A stretch of 64,000 nucleotides of DNA from Acanthamoeba sp. SK_2022b (lineage: Eukaryota > Discosea > Longamoebia > Acanthamoebidae): NCBI GenBank assembly GCA_027943245.1, contig JANDJZ010000199.1, positions 1 to 64,000 of the forward strand, in the 5' to 3' direction. The position numbers and the translations under genes are program-made. Shown piece after piece: positions 28,169 through 37,682 of the stretch (position 1 is the stretch's first letter; each line of letters begins with the position of its first letter). The notes beneath the pieces are model-generated. The model was given only the letters and a program-made list of their open reading frames with translations. It did not search any database and was not told the origin of the DNA.

Positions 28169-30025
28169 ATGCGCACATTGTGGCAAATTATTGCCGGCAT
28201 TTTCCGGTGGACATGGCGTCTGCTGAATTTTATCAGGGAACTGATCCTTAACCTGTTCCTGGTCTTGCTGATCCTGGTTGGGGTCGGCATCTATCTGTCC
28301 TTCCAAAGTTCCTCCACCTCGACGGCCCCGGCGCGCGGCGCGCTGCTGGTTGACTTAAGCGGCGTGGTGGTCGATCAGCCTTCGGTAAACAACCGGGTGC
28401 GGCAATGGGGCCGCGAACTGTTGGGTGCCTCCAGCAGCCGCCTGCAGGAAAACTCGCTGTTCGACGTGGTGGACAGCATCCGCAAGGCCAAAGACGACAA
28501 AAACATTACCGGCATGGTGTTGCAGCTGAATGACTTCGCCGGCGCCGATCAACCGTCGCTGCGTTATATCGGTAAGGCACTGCGCGAGTTCCGCGACAGC
28601 GGCAAGCCGATCTTCGCCATCGGCGACAGCTACAACCAGACGCAATATTTCCTGGCCAGCTACGCCAACAAAATCTACCTGTCGCCGCAGGGCGCGGTCG
28701 ATCTGCACGGTTTTGCCACCAACAACCTGTATTACAAGTCGTTGCTGGACATGCTTAAAGTCACCACCAATATCTTCCGCGTCGGCACCTATAAATCGGC
28801 GGTCGAGCCGCTGATCCGCGACGATATGTCCCCGGCGGCGCGCGAAGCGGACAGCCGCTGGATTGGCGGCTTGTGGCAAAACTATCTGGAAACCGTGGCG
28901 GCCAACCGCCAGCTGACGCCGCAGCAGCTGTTCCCGGGCGCCGCCGGCGTGCTGAGCGGCCTGCAGGCGGCCGGTGGCGACACCGCCCGCTATGCGCTGG
29001 ACAATAAGCTGGTGGACGAGCTGGCCTCGCGCACCGCGATCGAAAATCAGCTGGTCAAGGCCTTCGGCTGGGACAAGCAGGCGAACGATTTCAACGCCAC
29101 CAGCATCTACGACTACCAGCCAAAGCCGGACGCCAACCAGGGCGGCAAGATCGCCGTGGTGTTCGCCAACGGCGCCATCATGGACGGCCCGCAGACGCCA
29201 GGTAACGTCGGGGGGGATACCACCGCCGCCGAGCTGCGCCAGGCGCGCCTGGATCCGGCCATCAAGGCCGTCGTGTTCCGCGTCAACAGCCCGGGCGGCA
29301 GCGTCAGCGCATCCGAAGTGATCCGCTCCGAACTGGCCGCCGTGCGCGCCGCCGGCAAGCCGGTGGTGGTTTCGATGGGCGGCATGGCCGCGTCGGGCGG
29401 CTACTGGGTTTCGACGCCGGCCGACTACATCATCGCCAGCCCGAGCACCCTGACCGGCTCCATCGGCATTTTCGGCATCATCAACACCTACGAGAAAACC
29501 CTGGATACGCTGGGCGTGCACACCGACGGCGTGGCGACCTCGCCGCTGGCCGACATTGCGGTCACCAAGGCATTGCCGCAAGAGTTCTCGCAGATGATGC
29601 AGCTGAACATCGAAAACGGGTATAAGAACTTCCTCGATTTGGTCGCCAAATCGCGCAAGATGACCCCGCAGCAGGTTGACCAAATCGCGCAAGGCCACGT
29701 CTGGCTCGGCAGCGACGCCAAGGCCAACGGCCTGGTCGATCAGCTGGGCGATTTCGACGACGCGGTGAAGAAAGCCGCCGAGCTGGCGAAGCTGCAGCAG
29801 TGGCAGCTCGACTGGTTCGTCGATACCCCAAGCCTCAGCGATATGGTGCTCAGCCAGTTCGGCGTTTCCATTCACGCCATGCTGCCGGCGGCGATTCAGG
29901 CCATGCTGCCCGCCCCGCTGGCCTCGGTCGCCAACGCGGTGAAAGAACAGCCGGGCTTGTTCAATAACCTGAACGATCCGCAAAACCGTTATGCGATCTG
30001 CCTGACCTGCGGAGAAGTCCGCTAA
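28169..30025 (+). CDS. sppA: Signal peptide peptidase SppA, 67K type (protease IV)
   Basis: 618 residues, the same length as E. coli SppA. It is anchored in the inner membrane by one segment (residues 25-45) and degrades cleaved signal peptides on the periplasmic side. Two tandem S49 domains are present: the catalytic Lys lies in the [17 protein letters not shown] segment of the N-terminal half and the nucleophile Ser in [20 protein letters not shown] (in the C-terminal half). [16 protein letters not shown] is a further conserved block. A strong terminator follows 14 bp after the stop. Confidence 0.97.
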   Translation: MRTLWQIIAGIFRWTWRLLNFIRELILNLFLVLLILVGVGIYLSFQSSSTSTAPARGALLVDLSGVVVDQPSVNNRVRQWGRELLGASSSRLQENSLFDVVDSIRKAKDDKNITGMVLQLNDFAGADQPSLRYIGKALREFRDSGKPIFAIGDSYNQTQYFLASYANKIYLSPQGAVDLHGFATNNLYYKSLLDMLKVTTNIFRVGTYKSAVEPLIRDDMSPAAREADSRWIGGLWQNYLETVAANRQLTPQQLFPGAAGVLSGLQAAGGDTARYALDNKLVDELASRTAIENQLVKAFGWDKQANDFNATSIYDYQPKPDANQGGKIAVVFANGAIMDGPQTPGNVGGDTTAAELRQARLDPAIKAVVFRVNSPGGSVSASEVIRSELAAVRAAGKPVVVSMGGMAASGGYWVSTPADYIIASPSTLTGSIGIFGIINTYEKTLDTLGVHTDGVATSPLADIAVTKALPQEFSQMMQLNIENGYKNFLDLVAKSRKMTPQQVDQIAQGHVWLGSDAKANGLVDQLGDFDDAVKKAAELAKLQQWQLDWFVDTPSLSDMVLSQFGVSIHAMLPAAIQAMLPAPLASVANAVKEQPGLFNNLNDPQNRYAICLTCGEVR

Positions 30026-30038
30026 CAAATAATTCTGC

Positions 30039-30064
30039 AGCCCGGCCATCGCCGGGCTTTTTTT
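30039..30064 (+). terminator. Rho-independent terminator of sppA
   Basis: Eight-pair stem agcccggc/gccgggct, loop catc, followed by six T. Confidence 0.9.
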
Positions 30065-30118
30065 CTGCCGCCATGCCCCTATAATTCAGCCCATCTTATC
30101 TTTGTTAAAATCATGACC

Positions 30119-31135
30119 ATGCAAAAGAAATCCATTTACGTCGCCTACACCGGCGGCACCATCGGCATGCAGCGTTCCGATCACGGCTATATCCCGGTTT
30201 CCGGCCACCTGCAGCGCCAGCTGGCGCTAATGCCCGAATTCCATCGCCCGGAAATGCCGGATTTCACCATTCATGAATATGCGCCATTGATCGACTCTTC
30301 GGACATGACGCCGGAAGATTGGCAGCACATCGCCGACGACATCAAACAGAACTACGATCGCTACGACGGCTTCGTGATCCTGCACGGTACCGACACCATG
30401 GCGTTCACCGCATCGGCGCTCTCCTTCATGCTGGAAAACCTGGCTAAACCGGTGATCGTCACCGGTTCGCAGATTCCGCTGGCGGAGCTGCGCTCCGATG
30501 GCCAGACCAACCTGCTCAACGCGCTGTATCTGGCGGCTAACCATCCGGTGAACGAAGTCAGCCTGTTCTTCAACAACAAGCTGTTCCGCGGCAACCGCAC
30601 CACCAAAGCGCACGCCGACGGCTTTGACGCCTTCGCCTCCCCGAATCTGCCGCCGCTGCTGGAAGCCGGCATTCACATTCGTCGCCAGCACGGCATCGAC
30701 AGCCCGGCTTGCAACGGCGCGCTGCGGGTGCACGACATCACGCCGCAGCCGATCGGCGTGGTCACCATCTATCCGGGCATTTCCGGCGCGGTGGTGCGCA
30801 ACTTCCTGCTGCAGCCGGTCAAGGCGCTGATCCTGCGCTCCTACGGCGTCGGTAACGCGCCGCAAAAGGCCGAGCTGATCGACGAGTTGCGTGCGGCCTC
30901 CGAACGCGGCATCGTGGTGGTCAACCTGACGCAGTGCATCTCCGGGCGCGTCAATATGGAAGGCTACGCCACCGGTAACGCGCTGGCGCACGCCGGGGTG
31001 ATCAGCGGTTTCGACATGACGGTGGAAGCCGCCTTGACCAAGCTGCACTACCTGCTGAGCCAGCCGCTGACGCCGGAACAAATCCGCGCCCTGATGCAGC
31101 AAGACCTGCGCGGCGAACTGAGCATCAACGGTTAA
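30119..31135 (+). CDS. ansA: L-asparaginase I, cytoplasmic
   Basis: 338 residues, no signal peptide. It hydrolyses asparagine to aspartate and ammonia. The catalytic Thr regions are YTGGTIGM (residues 9-16) and LHGTDTMAFTAS (about 89-100), followed by ITGSQIPLAELRSDGQ (with V for the first I) holding the Lys/Tyr relay region. ATG 30119 matches known AnsA starts; ATG 30113 is two codons earlier. pncA follows after 22 bp, so the two probably form an operon. Confidence 0.95.
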   Translation: MQKKSIYVAYTGGTIGMQRSDHGYIPVSGHLQRQLALMPEFHRPEMPDFTIHEYAPLIDSSDMTPEDWQHIADDIKQNYDRYDGFVILHGTDTMAFTASALSFMLENLAKPVIVTGSQIPLAELRSDGQTNLLNALYLAANHPVNEVSLFFNNKLFRGNRTTKAHADGFDAFASPNLPPLLEAGIHIRRQHGIDSPACNGALRVHDITPQPIGVVTIYPGISGAVVRNFLLQPVKALILRSYGVGNAPQKAELIDELRAASERGIVVVNLTQCISGRVNMEGYATGNALAHAGVISGFDMTVEAALTKLHYLLSQPLTPEQIRALMQQDLRGELSING

Positions 31136-31157
31136 CCTACTGATCTTTGGAGCGGCG

Positions 31158-31790
31158 ATGAAAACGGCCCTGTTGTTGATCGATCTGCAAAACGATTTCT
31201 GCCCCGGCGGCGCGCTGGCGGTCACGGCGGGCGATACCGTCATCCCGGTTGCCAATCAGGCGATCGCCGCCTGTTTGGCGCGTGGCGAGCCGGTCGTGGC
31301 CAGCCAGGACTGGCACCCCGCCAATCACCGCAGCTTTGCGGTGAATTCCCATGCACAGGTCGGCACCCTTGGCGAGCTGGAGGGCCTGCCGCAGGTGTGG
31401 TGGCCGGTGCACTGCGTGCAAGGGAGCCACGGTGCCGATTTTCACCCCCGGTTGCAGCGGCAACATATCAATGCCGTTTTTCGCAAAGGGCAGGAGACGG
31501 ACATCGACAGCTACAGCGCCTTCTTCGATAACGGCCACCGTGCACAGACCGAACTGCACGGCTGGTTGCAATCGCAGGGCGTCCAGCGGCTGGCAATCAT
31601 GGGCCTGGCGACCGACTACTGCGTCAAGTTCAGCGTGCTGGATGCGCTGGCTGCCGGCTATCCAACGCAGGTGATCGTCGACGGCTGCCGCGGCGTGAAT
31701 CTGCAGCCGGACGACAGCGAGCGGGCGCTGCAGGACATGGCGCGCGCCGGTGCACAATTGGTTACCCTGTCACAATTCCTCGCCAACTAA
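31158..31790 (+). CDS. pncA: Nicotinamidase PncA
   Basis: 210 residues, isochorismatase-like fold. It deamidates nicotinamide to nicotinate for NAD recycling. Catalytic residues are visible: Asp9 in LLIDLQNDFCPGG, the Lys in FRKGQE, and the nucleophile Cys in GLATDYCVKFS. Metal ligands are in DWHPANH and HCVQGSHGADFHP. TTTGGAG precedes ATG 31158. It is the second gene of the ansA-pncA pair; a GC-rich hairpin (gggcgcc/ggcgccc) follows at about 31802. Confidence 0.96.
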   Translation: MKTALLLIDLQNDFCPGGALAVTAGDTVIPVANQAIAACLARGEPVVASQDWHPANHRSFAVNSHAQVGTLGELEGLPQVWWPVHCVQGSHGADFHPRLQRQHINAVFRKGQETDIDSYSAFFDNGHRAQTELHGWLQSQGVQRLAIMGLATDYCVKFSVLDALAAGYPTQVIVDGCRGVNLQPDDSERALQDMARAGAQLVTLSQFLAN

Positions 31791-31915
31791 ATCCTCCGGG
31801 GCGCCACCGGCGCCCTCTCTGAGCGGCGGCGAAAATATCGACGCCGCTCACAATACCGCCCTTCTTCTTCCCCCAACGGCTTGTGACCGGCAGGCGCTTT
31901 TGCTGTTATGGCTGC

Positions 31916-32010
31916 GACGCTTTTGGCGTCAATCGGTTATACGCATCCGGGGCCCGCTGAGCCCGGCTTTATTGTGACCGCCTCTGGCGGTACGGTCGGC
32001 CTTGCCGACC
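31916..32010 (+). promoter_or_regulatory. Row of stem-loops in the chiD leader
   Basis: Three clean small hairpins lie before chiD: gacgc-ttttg-gcgtc (31916-31930), accgcc-tct-ggcggt (31977-31991) and ggtcggc-ctt-gccgacc (31994-32010). A ccggg/cccgg pair lies between the first two. The last ends one base before the AAGGAG ribosome binding site. They may be RNA structures that protect or control the message; no known riboswitch was recognised. Confidence 0.4.
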
Positions 32011-32023
32011 CAAGGAGAAAGAC

Positions 32024-33301
32024 ATGAAAATAACCCGAAAACTGCTGCCTTTACTGGCGGCGGTGCAGTTGGCTATGGCCGGCGCAGGCACGGCTCAGGC
32101 CGCTTATCTCTCCGTCGGCTACTTCAACGGCGGCGGCGACGTCACCGCCGGCCCCGGTGGCGACATCGACAAGCTGGACGTCACGCAAATCACCCACCTC
32201 AACTATTCGTTCGGCCTGATCTACAACGGCGAGAAAGACGAAGCCAATGCGGCGCTGAAAGACCCCGCTCGCCGCCACCAGATCTACCTGTCGCCGAAGG
32301 TAACGGCCGATCTGCAACGGCTGCCGGTGCTGCGCAAACAGAACCCCGAGCTGAAAGTGCTGCTGTCGGTCGGCGGCTGGGGCGCACGGGGCTTCTCCGC
32401 CGCTGCGGCGACTGCGGAAAACCGGGCGATATTCATCCGCTCCGCGCTGCAGGTGATCGCACAGTATCAGCTGGATGGTATCGATCTGGACTGGGAATAT
32501 CCGGTGAACGGCGCCTGGGGGCTGGTGGAAAGCCAACCGGCAGACCGCGACAACTTCACCCTGCTGCTGAAAGAGCTTCACCAGGCGCTGGGTAAAGGCA
32601 AGCTGTTAACCATCGCCGTCGGGGCCAACGTCAAAAGCCCGCAGGAATGGGTCGATGTGAAAAGCATTGCCCCTTACCTCGACTACATCAATCTGATGAC
32701 CTACGACATGGCTTACGGCACGCAGTATTTCAATGCCAACCTGTACGATTCAAAGCGTTGGCCAACCGTGGCGGCCGCCGACCGTTACAGCGCCGATTTC
32801 GTGGTAAAGAATTATCTGGCTGCCGGACTGAAACCGGCACAGATGAACCTGGGCATCGGTTTCTACGGCCGGGTACCGAAGCGGGCGACCGAGGCGGGCA
32901 TCGACTGGGACAAGCCGGACGCCGCCAAACATCCGGTGACGCAGCCATACTTCAGCACGCGCGAAACCGCCCTGTTCAACGCGCTGGGGCTGGATCTCGG
33001 CAAAGACACCTACTTTAAATACCACGATATCGTCAGCAAATTGCTCAACGATCCGCAGCATCGTTTTCACGAGCACTGGGATGACGACGCCAAGGTACCT
33101 TACCTGACGCTGCAATCCGCCGCAGGCAAACCGCTGTTCGCCATCTCCTACGAGAACCCGCGTTCGGTGGCCATCAAGGCCGAGTACATCAAAAGCCAGG
33201 GATTGGGAGGGGCGATGTTCTGGGAGTACGGCGCGGACGATAACAACCGGCTGGCACAGCAGCTGGCGGAATCGCTGGGTATCAAGGGCGAAAAACGGTG
33301 A
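32024..33301 (+). CDS. chiD: Family 18 chitinase ChiD, secreted
   Basis: 425 residues. A Sec signal peptide (residues 1-27, cleavage after AQA) is followed by a single GH18 catalytic barrel. The catalytic motif DGIDLDWEYP contains the acid Glu158; the SxGG motif is LLSVGGWGARGFS; MTYDMAYG and MFWEYGADDN are further barrel ends. There is no chitin-binding domain. The length and single-domain form fit ChiD of Serratia, known in S. proteamaculans for strong transglycosylation on chitooligosaccharides. It supports the genus assignment. It is placed between pncA and yeaC, unlinked to other chitinase genes. Confidence 0.92.
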   Translation: MKITRKLLPLLAAVQLAMAGAGTAQAAYLSVGYFNGGGDVTAGPGGDIDKLDVTQITHLNYSFGLIYNGEKDEANAALKDPARRHQIYLSPKVTADLQRLPVLRKQNPELKVLLSVGGWGARGFSAAAATAENRAIFIRSALQVIAQYQLDGIDLDWEYPVNGAWGLVESQPADRDNFTLLLKELHQALGKGKLLTIAVGANVKSPQEWVDVKSIAPYLDYINLMTYDMAYGTQYFNANLYDSKRWPTVAAADRYSADFVVKNYLAAGLKPAQMNLGIGFYGRVPKRATEAGIDWDKPDAAKHPVTQPYFSTRETALFNALGLDLGKDTYFKYHDIVSKLLNDPQHRFHEHWDDDAKVPYLTLQSAAGKPLFAISYENPRSVAIKAEYIKSQGLGGAMFWEYGADDNNRLAQQLAESLGIKGEKR

Positions 33302-33343
33302 ACCGACGGGGCGATGGCGTCATCGCCCCGCTTTAGGGCAACC

Positions 33344-33616
33344 TTACTGCGGTTTGAGTTTGGCCAGCGGCTCGGCAACGAACTGCTGTTTCAGCTCTTG
33401 CTTGCTCTTCATCACGATCTGCCCGTCGGTGCCGATGCTCATGTGCTGCGGATCGACGTTGTTCATCGACTGCCACAGCATCACCGCCTGCAGGCTGTTT
33501 TCTTTTTGCTCCGGCGTCAGCGCCACGCCATCCGGCCATTTGCCCAGCTCAACCGCCTGTACCAGGCGCTGGTATATCTCGGGCGTCATCGCCGCAATCA
33601 GATCTTTCACGTCCAT
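33344..33616 (-). CDS. yeaC: DUF1315 protein YeaC
   Basis: 90 residues, cytoplasmic, uncharacterised. It begins MDVKDLIAAMTPEIYQRL and contains GKWPDGVALTPEQKENSLQ, the typical block of the family. It lies downstream of msrB on the same strand (64 bp), the arrangement seen in E. coli, and is convergent with chiD. Confidence 0.9.
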   Translation of the reverse strand: MDVKDLIAAMTPEIYQRLVQAVELGKWPDGVALTPEQKENSLQAVMLWQSMNNVDPQHMSIGTDGQIVMKSKQELKQQFVAEPLAKLKPQ

Positions 33617-33680
33617 CAGAGCCCTTCTCGCTTAACAGATGAATAATTAGCTGAATCGATTTTGTTGGTTAAATTACCAC

Positions 33681-34094
33681 TTAGCCGGCCGTTTGGTCGC
33701 CATTTTCGCCATCGGTGAAACTCAGCGAGGCGGAGTTGACGCAATAGCGGTCGCCGGTCGGCTGCGGGCCATCGGGGAAAACGTGCCCCAGGTGCGCGTC
33801 GCAATGACCGCAGCGGATTTCAACACGGTGCATATTATGTGAATTATCATCAAGATAACGGATTGCATCGGCGGAAACCGGCTCATAAAAGCTCGGCCAG
33901 CCGCAGCCGGAATCGTATTTGGTTTCGGAATAGAACAGCGGCTGGTTACAGCACAGGCAATGGTACACGCCCTCGCGCTTGTTGTGCAGCAATTTGCCGC
34001 TGAACGGCGCTTCGGTGCCGCGCTGTTGCGTCACATAACGTTGGATTTCATTCAGTTCCGTGACCGGATGACCGGGGGTTGTCTCTTTAGCCAT
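33681..34094 (-). CDS. msrB: Peptide methionine-(R)-S-oxide reductase MsrB
   Basis: 137 residues, as in E. coli. It repairs R-methionine sulfoxide in proteins using thioredoxin. Two zinc-binding CxxC pairs are present (CLCCNQPLF and [12 protein letters not shown]), and the catalytic Cys is in [11 protein letters not shown] near the C-terminus. It is divergent from gapA; yeaC follows it. Confidence 0.96.
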   Translation of the reverse strand: MAKETTPGHPVTELNEIQRYVTQQRGTEAPFSGKLLHNKREGVYHCLCCNQPLFYSETKYDSGCGWPSFYEPVSADAIRYLDDNSHNMHRVEIRCGHCDAHLGHVFPDGPQPTGDRYCVNSASLSFTDGENGDQTAG

Positions 34095-34218
34095 TTGTGC
34101 TTATCTCTGAATGTGGATAATGTCAACGAAAACAATGATTAATAATAACAAAAAATTAACACCGCTGCAGGGGTTTTTGGCCTAAACTGTAGCCCATAAA
34201 GGCCACGTCACGATGATA

Positions 34219-34234
34219 TGTGATAGCGATCACA
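34219..34234. promoter_or_regulatory. CRP-type site TGTGATAGCGATCACA upstream of gapA
   Basis: TGTGA-N6-TCACA is a perfect match to the cAMP-CRP core. It lies 224 bp before the gapA start and 125 bp before msrB. CRP is known to act on gapA in E. coli; the site could also serve msrB. Confidence 0.7.
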
Positions 34235-34390
34235 CATCTTGCGTATGCTGACTTTATACTTGGCGGCTTGTCCCCATATAACGGATGAGGCCGAGCGCAA
34301 ATGGACTGTGCAATAAGCGTGCAAAACCACCCTTCCGGTTTGACTTGCCGCAAGAATTGACACGATTCCGCTTGACGCTGGGTAAGGTTT

Positions 34391-34404
34391 TTGTAATTTT
34401 ACAA
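34391..34404. promoter_or_regulatory. Palindrome TTGTAATTTTACAA near the gapA promoter
   Basis: Perfect TTGTAA-TT-TTACAA, 39 bp before the gapA ATG. It resembles HexR-type half-sites (TGTAA) that control central-carbon genes in gammaproteobacteria. The regulator is inferred. Confidence 0.4.
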
Positions 34405-34430
34405 CCAACCTTTTATTCACTAACAAATAG

Positions 34431-35438
<1,008 letters not shown>

Positions 35439-35463
35439 TGGCATGATGTTAAGCTGATAATGA

Positions 35464-35489
35464 GGGCGACATTTTTGTCGCCCTTTTTT
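35464..35489 (+). terminator. Rho-independent terminator of gapA
   Basis: Seven-pair stem gggcgac/gtcgccc, loop attttt, then six T. Confidence 0.92.
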
Positions 35490-35522
35490 ATTTGTCTCTC
35501 CGGCAAACATTAAGGTAATGAA

Positions 35523-36398
35523 ATGAACGAGAAAATTTTCACCCTGCCCGTTTCCGAACAGATTTCGCCTTACATCAGCCAGCGTCAACTCGATGAGCTG
35601 GGCGTGGTTGTGGTGTCGCACCCGAAAGTGCGCGCGGCCGTCGCGCTGCAAGGCGCCCATTTGCTGGCCTGGCAGCCCAGCGGTGAGCAGCCGGTGATTT
35701 GGCTCAGCAGCAATACCCCCTTCGCCAAAGGCAAGGCCATCCGCGGCGGCGTGCCGATCTGCTGGCCGTGGTTCGGCCCGGTAGCCCAACCCTCCCACGG
35801 TTTTGCCCGTAATCAGCCCTGGAGCCTGACGGCGCACGATGAAGATGACAACGGCGTCATCCTGACCTTTACCCTGAAAGACAATGAGCAGACCCGCAAA
35901 CTGTGGCCGCACGCCTTCACGCTGATTGCCCGCTTCAAGCTGGGTGTGGAGTGCGAGATCGAGTTGGAATCGCACGGCGATTATCAGGCTACGGCGGCGC
36001 TGCACAGCTACTTCCAGGTCGGCGACATCGATCGGGTCAGCGTGGCGGGCCTGGGCGAGCCTTATATCGACAAGGTGGCGGGCGGCGCTGAGGCGCGCCA
36101 GGCGGGCGAAGTGACCTTCGTCGGCCAAACCGACCGCGTCTACACCCGCCCGGAGGCCTTCAGCCAGATCCGCGATCCGGCGCTCGCGCGCACCATCGAG
36201 GTTCACCACCATCATATGAGTGACGTTATCGCCTGGAACCCGGGCGTAGAGCTCTCCTGCAGCATGGGGGATATGCCGAACGACGGTTACAAGACCATGG
36301 TCTGCGTAGAGACCGGGCGCGTCAGTAAACCGCTGGTCGCCGCCGGCGAACAACCGGCCCGTTTGGGTGTGACCTTCCGCAGCCGTAAGAAAGCCTGA
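35523..36398 (+). CDS. yeaD: Glucose-6-phosphate 1-epimerase family protein YeaD
   Basis: 291 residues, galactose-mutarotase-like beta-sandwich that interconverts hexose-6-phosphate anomers. Family motifs are RGGVPICWPWFGP, SHGFARNQPW (catalytic His), HSYFQVGDI (second His) and the Glu-bearing C-terminal segment CVETGRVSKP. It follows gapA by 84 bp beyond the terminator, the usual enterobacterial arrangement, so it probably has its own promoter or receives read-through. Confidence 0.93.
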   Translation: MNEKIFTLPVSEQISPYISQRQLDELGVVVVSHPKVRAAVALQGAHLLAWQPSGEQPVIWLSSNTPFAKGKAIRGGVPICWPWFGPVAQPSHGFARNQPWSLTAHDEDDNGVILTFTLKDNEQTRKLWPHAFTLIARFKLGVECEIELESHGDYQATAALHSYFQVGDIDRVSVAGLGEPYIDKVAGGAEARQAGEVTFVGQTDRVYTRPEAFSQIRDPALARTIEVHHHHMSDVIAWNPGVELSCSMGDMPNDGYKTMVCVETGRVSKPLVAAGEQPARLGVTFRSRKKA

Positions 36399-36431
36399 AA
36401 AGCCGTGCGCGGCAGCGCACCACAGATGTGC

Positions 36432-36456
36432 AAAAGGGGCGCCAGCGCCCCTTTTT
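36432..36456. terminator. Bidirectional terminator between yeaD and mipA
   Basis: aaaaggggcgc and gcgcccctttt pair almost perfectly with a two-base loop; A and T tracts on both sides allow it to serve the convergent yeaD and mipA. Confidence 0.85.
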
Positions 36457-36492
36457 GATGCACGCCATGCACGATGATCGTGCAATGCGTGA

Positions 36493-37242
36493 TTAGAAGG
36501 TGTAGCTCACACCCGTCATCAGCAAACCGGTGTAGGATTTATCCACCATCGGACTGTCTTTCACTTCATCAGACAACTTCACATAGCGGCCGACGAAGAA
36601 GGCATTCCAGCTTTTGTTGATCTGGTAATTGGCGCTCAGCTCGAGATACGGCGCCCAGCTATCGCCTGGGGTGTAGCTGTCAAGGCCGCTGCGGCGCGAT
36701 TCATTGGCGCTGACGCCATAGTAATATTTGTTCTGGTTCTTGCTGTTCCACATCACGCCCACGCCTGGGACCAGCGTCAGCGCGTCCAGATCAAACTTGT
36801 ACAGGTAAGCCACATCGCCCACCAGACCGTTGCTGTTGTTCAGCGTGTCGCCGGTGAAGGTGGTGCGGAGGGTGCCCCACTCGGCGTTGTGCGAGTAGGC
36901 CAGGCCGGCCATCAGCGTGCCGCGGCGCTTGTCGAGACGCTTCATGCGATCGTCGTCGCTGTCGCCCGGACGGTAGCCCCATGGCGTGTAGTAACCCATG
37001 ATGCTCAGCTGGTTTTCTTGATCCTTCCACAGGTAGTAACCGGCGGTCAGAGTACGGAAGTAGAAGTCGTCACCTTCATAGTCGATAACGGGCACCGGAT
37101 AAACGCGGTCCTGATAACCACGATACGCGTCCGGGCTAACCAGCGCGGCAGCGCCGAGTGACCAGGTTCCCGCCTGAGCACTTTGCGCACAAACCATTGC
37201 GGAAGCGATAATTGCTAGCGTTTTGAGTTTTGAAATCTTCAC
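36493..37242 (-). CDS. mipA: MltA-interacting protein MipA/OmpV family
   Basis: 249 residues from GTG 37242, 254 from ATG 37257. A Sec signal peptide ends SAQAG, followed by a beta-rich outer-membrane barrel ending in the aromatic SYTF. Family pattern includes SPDAYRGYQDRVYPVPVIDYEG and YHNAEWG-like turns. MipA scaffolds the murein transglycosylase MltA with PBP1b; relatives are called OmpV. The GTG start is preferred because GGAAAAAGA precedes it, whereas the ATG lacks a site. Confidence 0.9.
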   Translation of the reverse strand: MKISKLKTLAIIASAMVCAQSAQAGTWSLGAAALVSPDAYRGYQDRVYPVPVIDYEGDDFYFRTLTAGYYLWKDQENQLSIMGYYTPWGYRPGDSDDDRMKRLDKRRGTLMAGLAYSHNAEWGTLRTTFTGDTLNNSNGLVGDVAYLYKFDLDALTLVPGVGVMWNSKNQNKYYYGVSANESRRSGLDSYTPGDSWAPYLELSANYQINKSWNAFFVGRYVKLSDEVKDSPMVDKSYTGLLMTGVSYTF

Positions 37243-37257
37243 TGGTTCTTTTTCCAT

Positions 37258-37682
37258 AAATTACAGGGTTAATAGCTGCAACAGTTTATGTGAAAATTTA
37301 GTTACGCGCCTAATCTTTACAATAGAAAACGACCAAGATCGAATAACTTATAGCGGAATTATGAATTAATCATGGCGGAACGGTGACGTTTCATCCCGCA
37401 GGCCGCGCCAGACAAGGCATTTGGCTCACACGGTAATAACTGAGTCATTGATATGACTTAAAAAAAGCTTTTTCTGCGGCAGGAAATTTTCCGGCAAGCA
37501 AACTAAGCTTAATCAGAAGGTGAATTTATCCTGGGCCCAGTGGCATACAGCGCAACTCGCGATAATAAGCGCACCAAGTTGGCATACGGGTTGCTGTACT
37601 CAGGCGTATTCTCATCTTTCGGGAGCCAGAACACTATCACACGCTCTCTTTAACCTGTGCTAATAACGAAAGGACGGGCATC
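37258..37682. other. mipA-yeaG intergenic region
   Basis: 425 bp with no gene. It holds the mipA promoter on the left and, near its right end, the sigma-54-type element at 37580-37595 described separately. A near-repeat of that element (tggcatacagcgcaac) lies at about 37540 but lacks the correct -12 bases. Confidence 0.5.
37580..37595 (+). promoter_or_regulatory. Sigma-54-type promoter upstream of yeaG
   Basis: TGGCAT-ACGGG-TTGCT has the exact GG/GC spacing of -24/-12 promoters, 88 bp before the yeaG start. In E. coli yeaGH is under NtrC/sigma-54 and also RpoS control, which agrees. No clear NtrC enhancer was found upstream. Confidence 0.65.
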
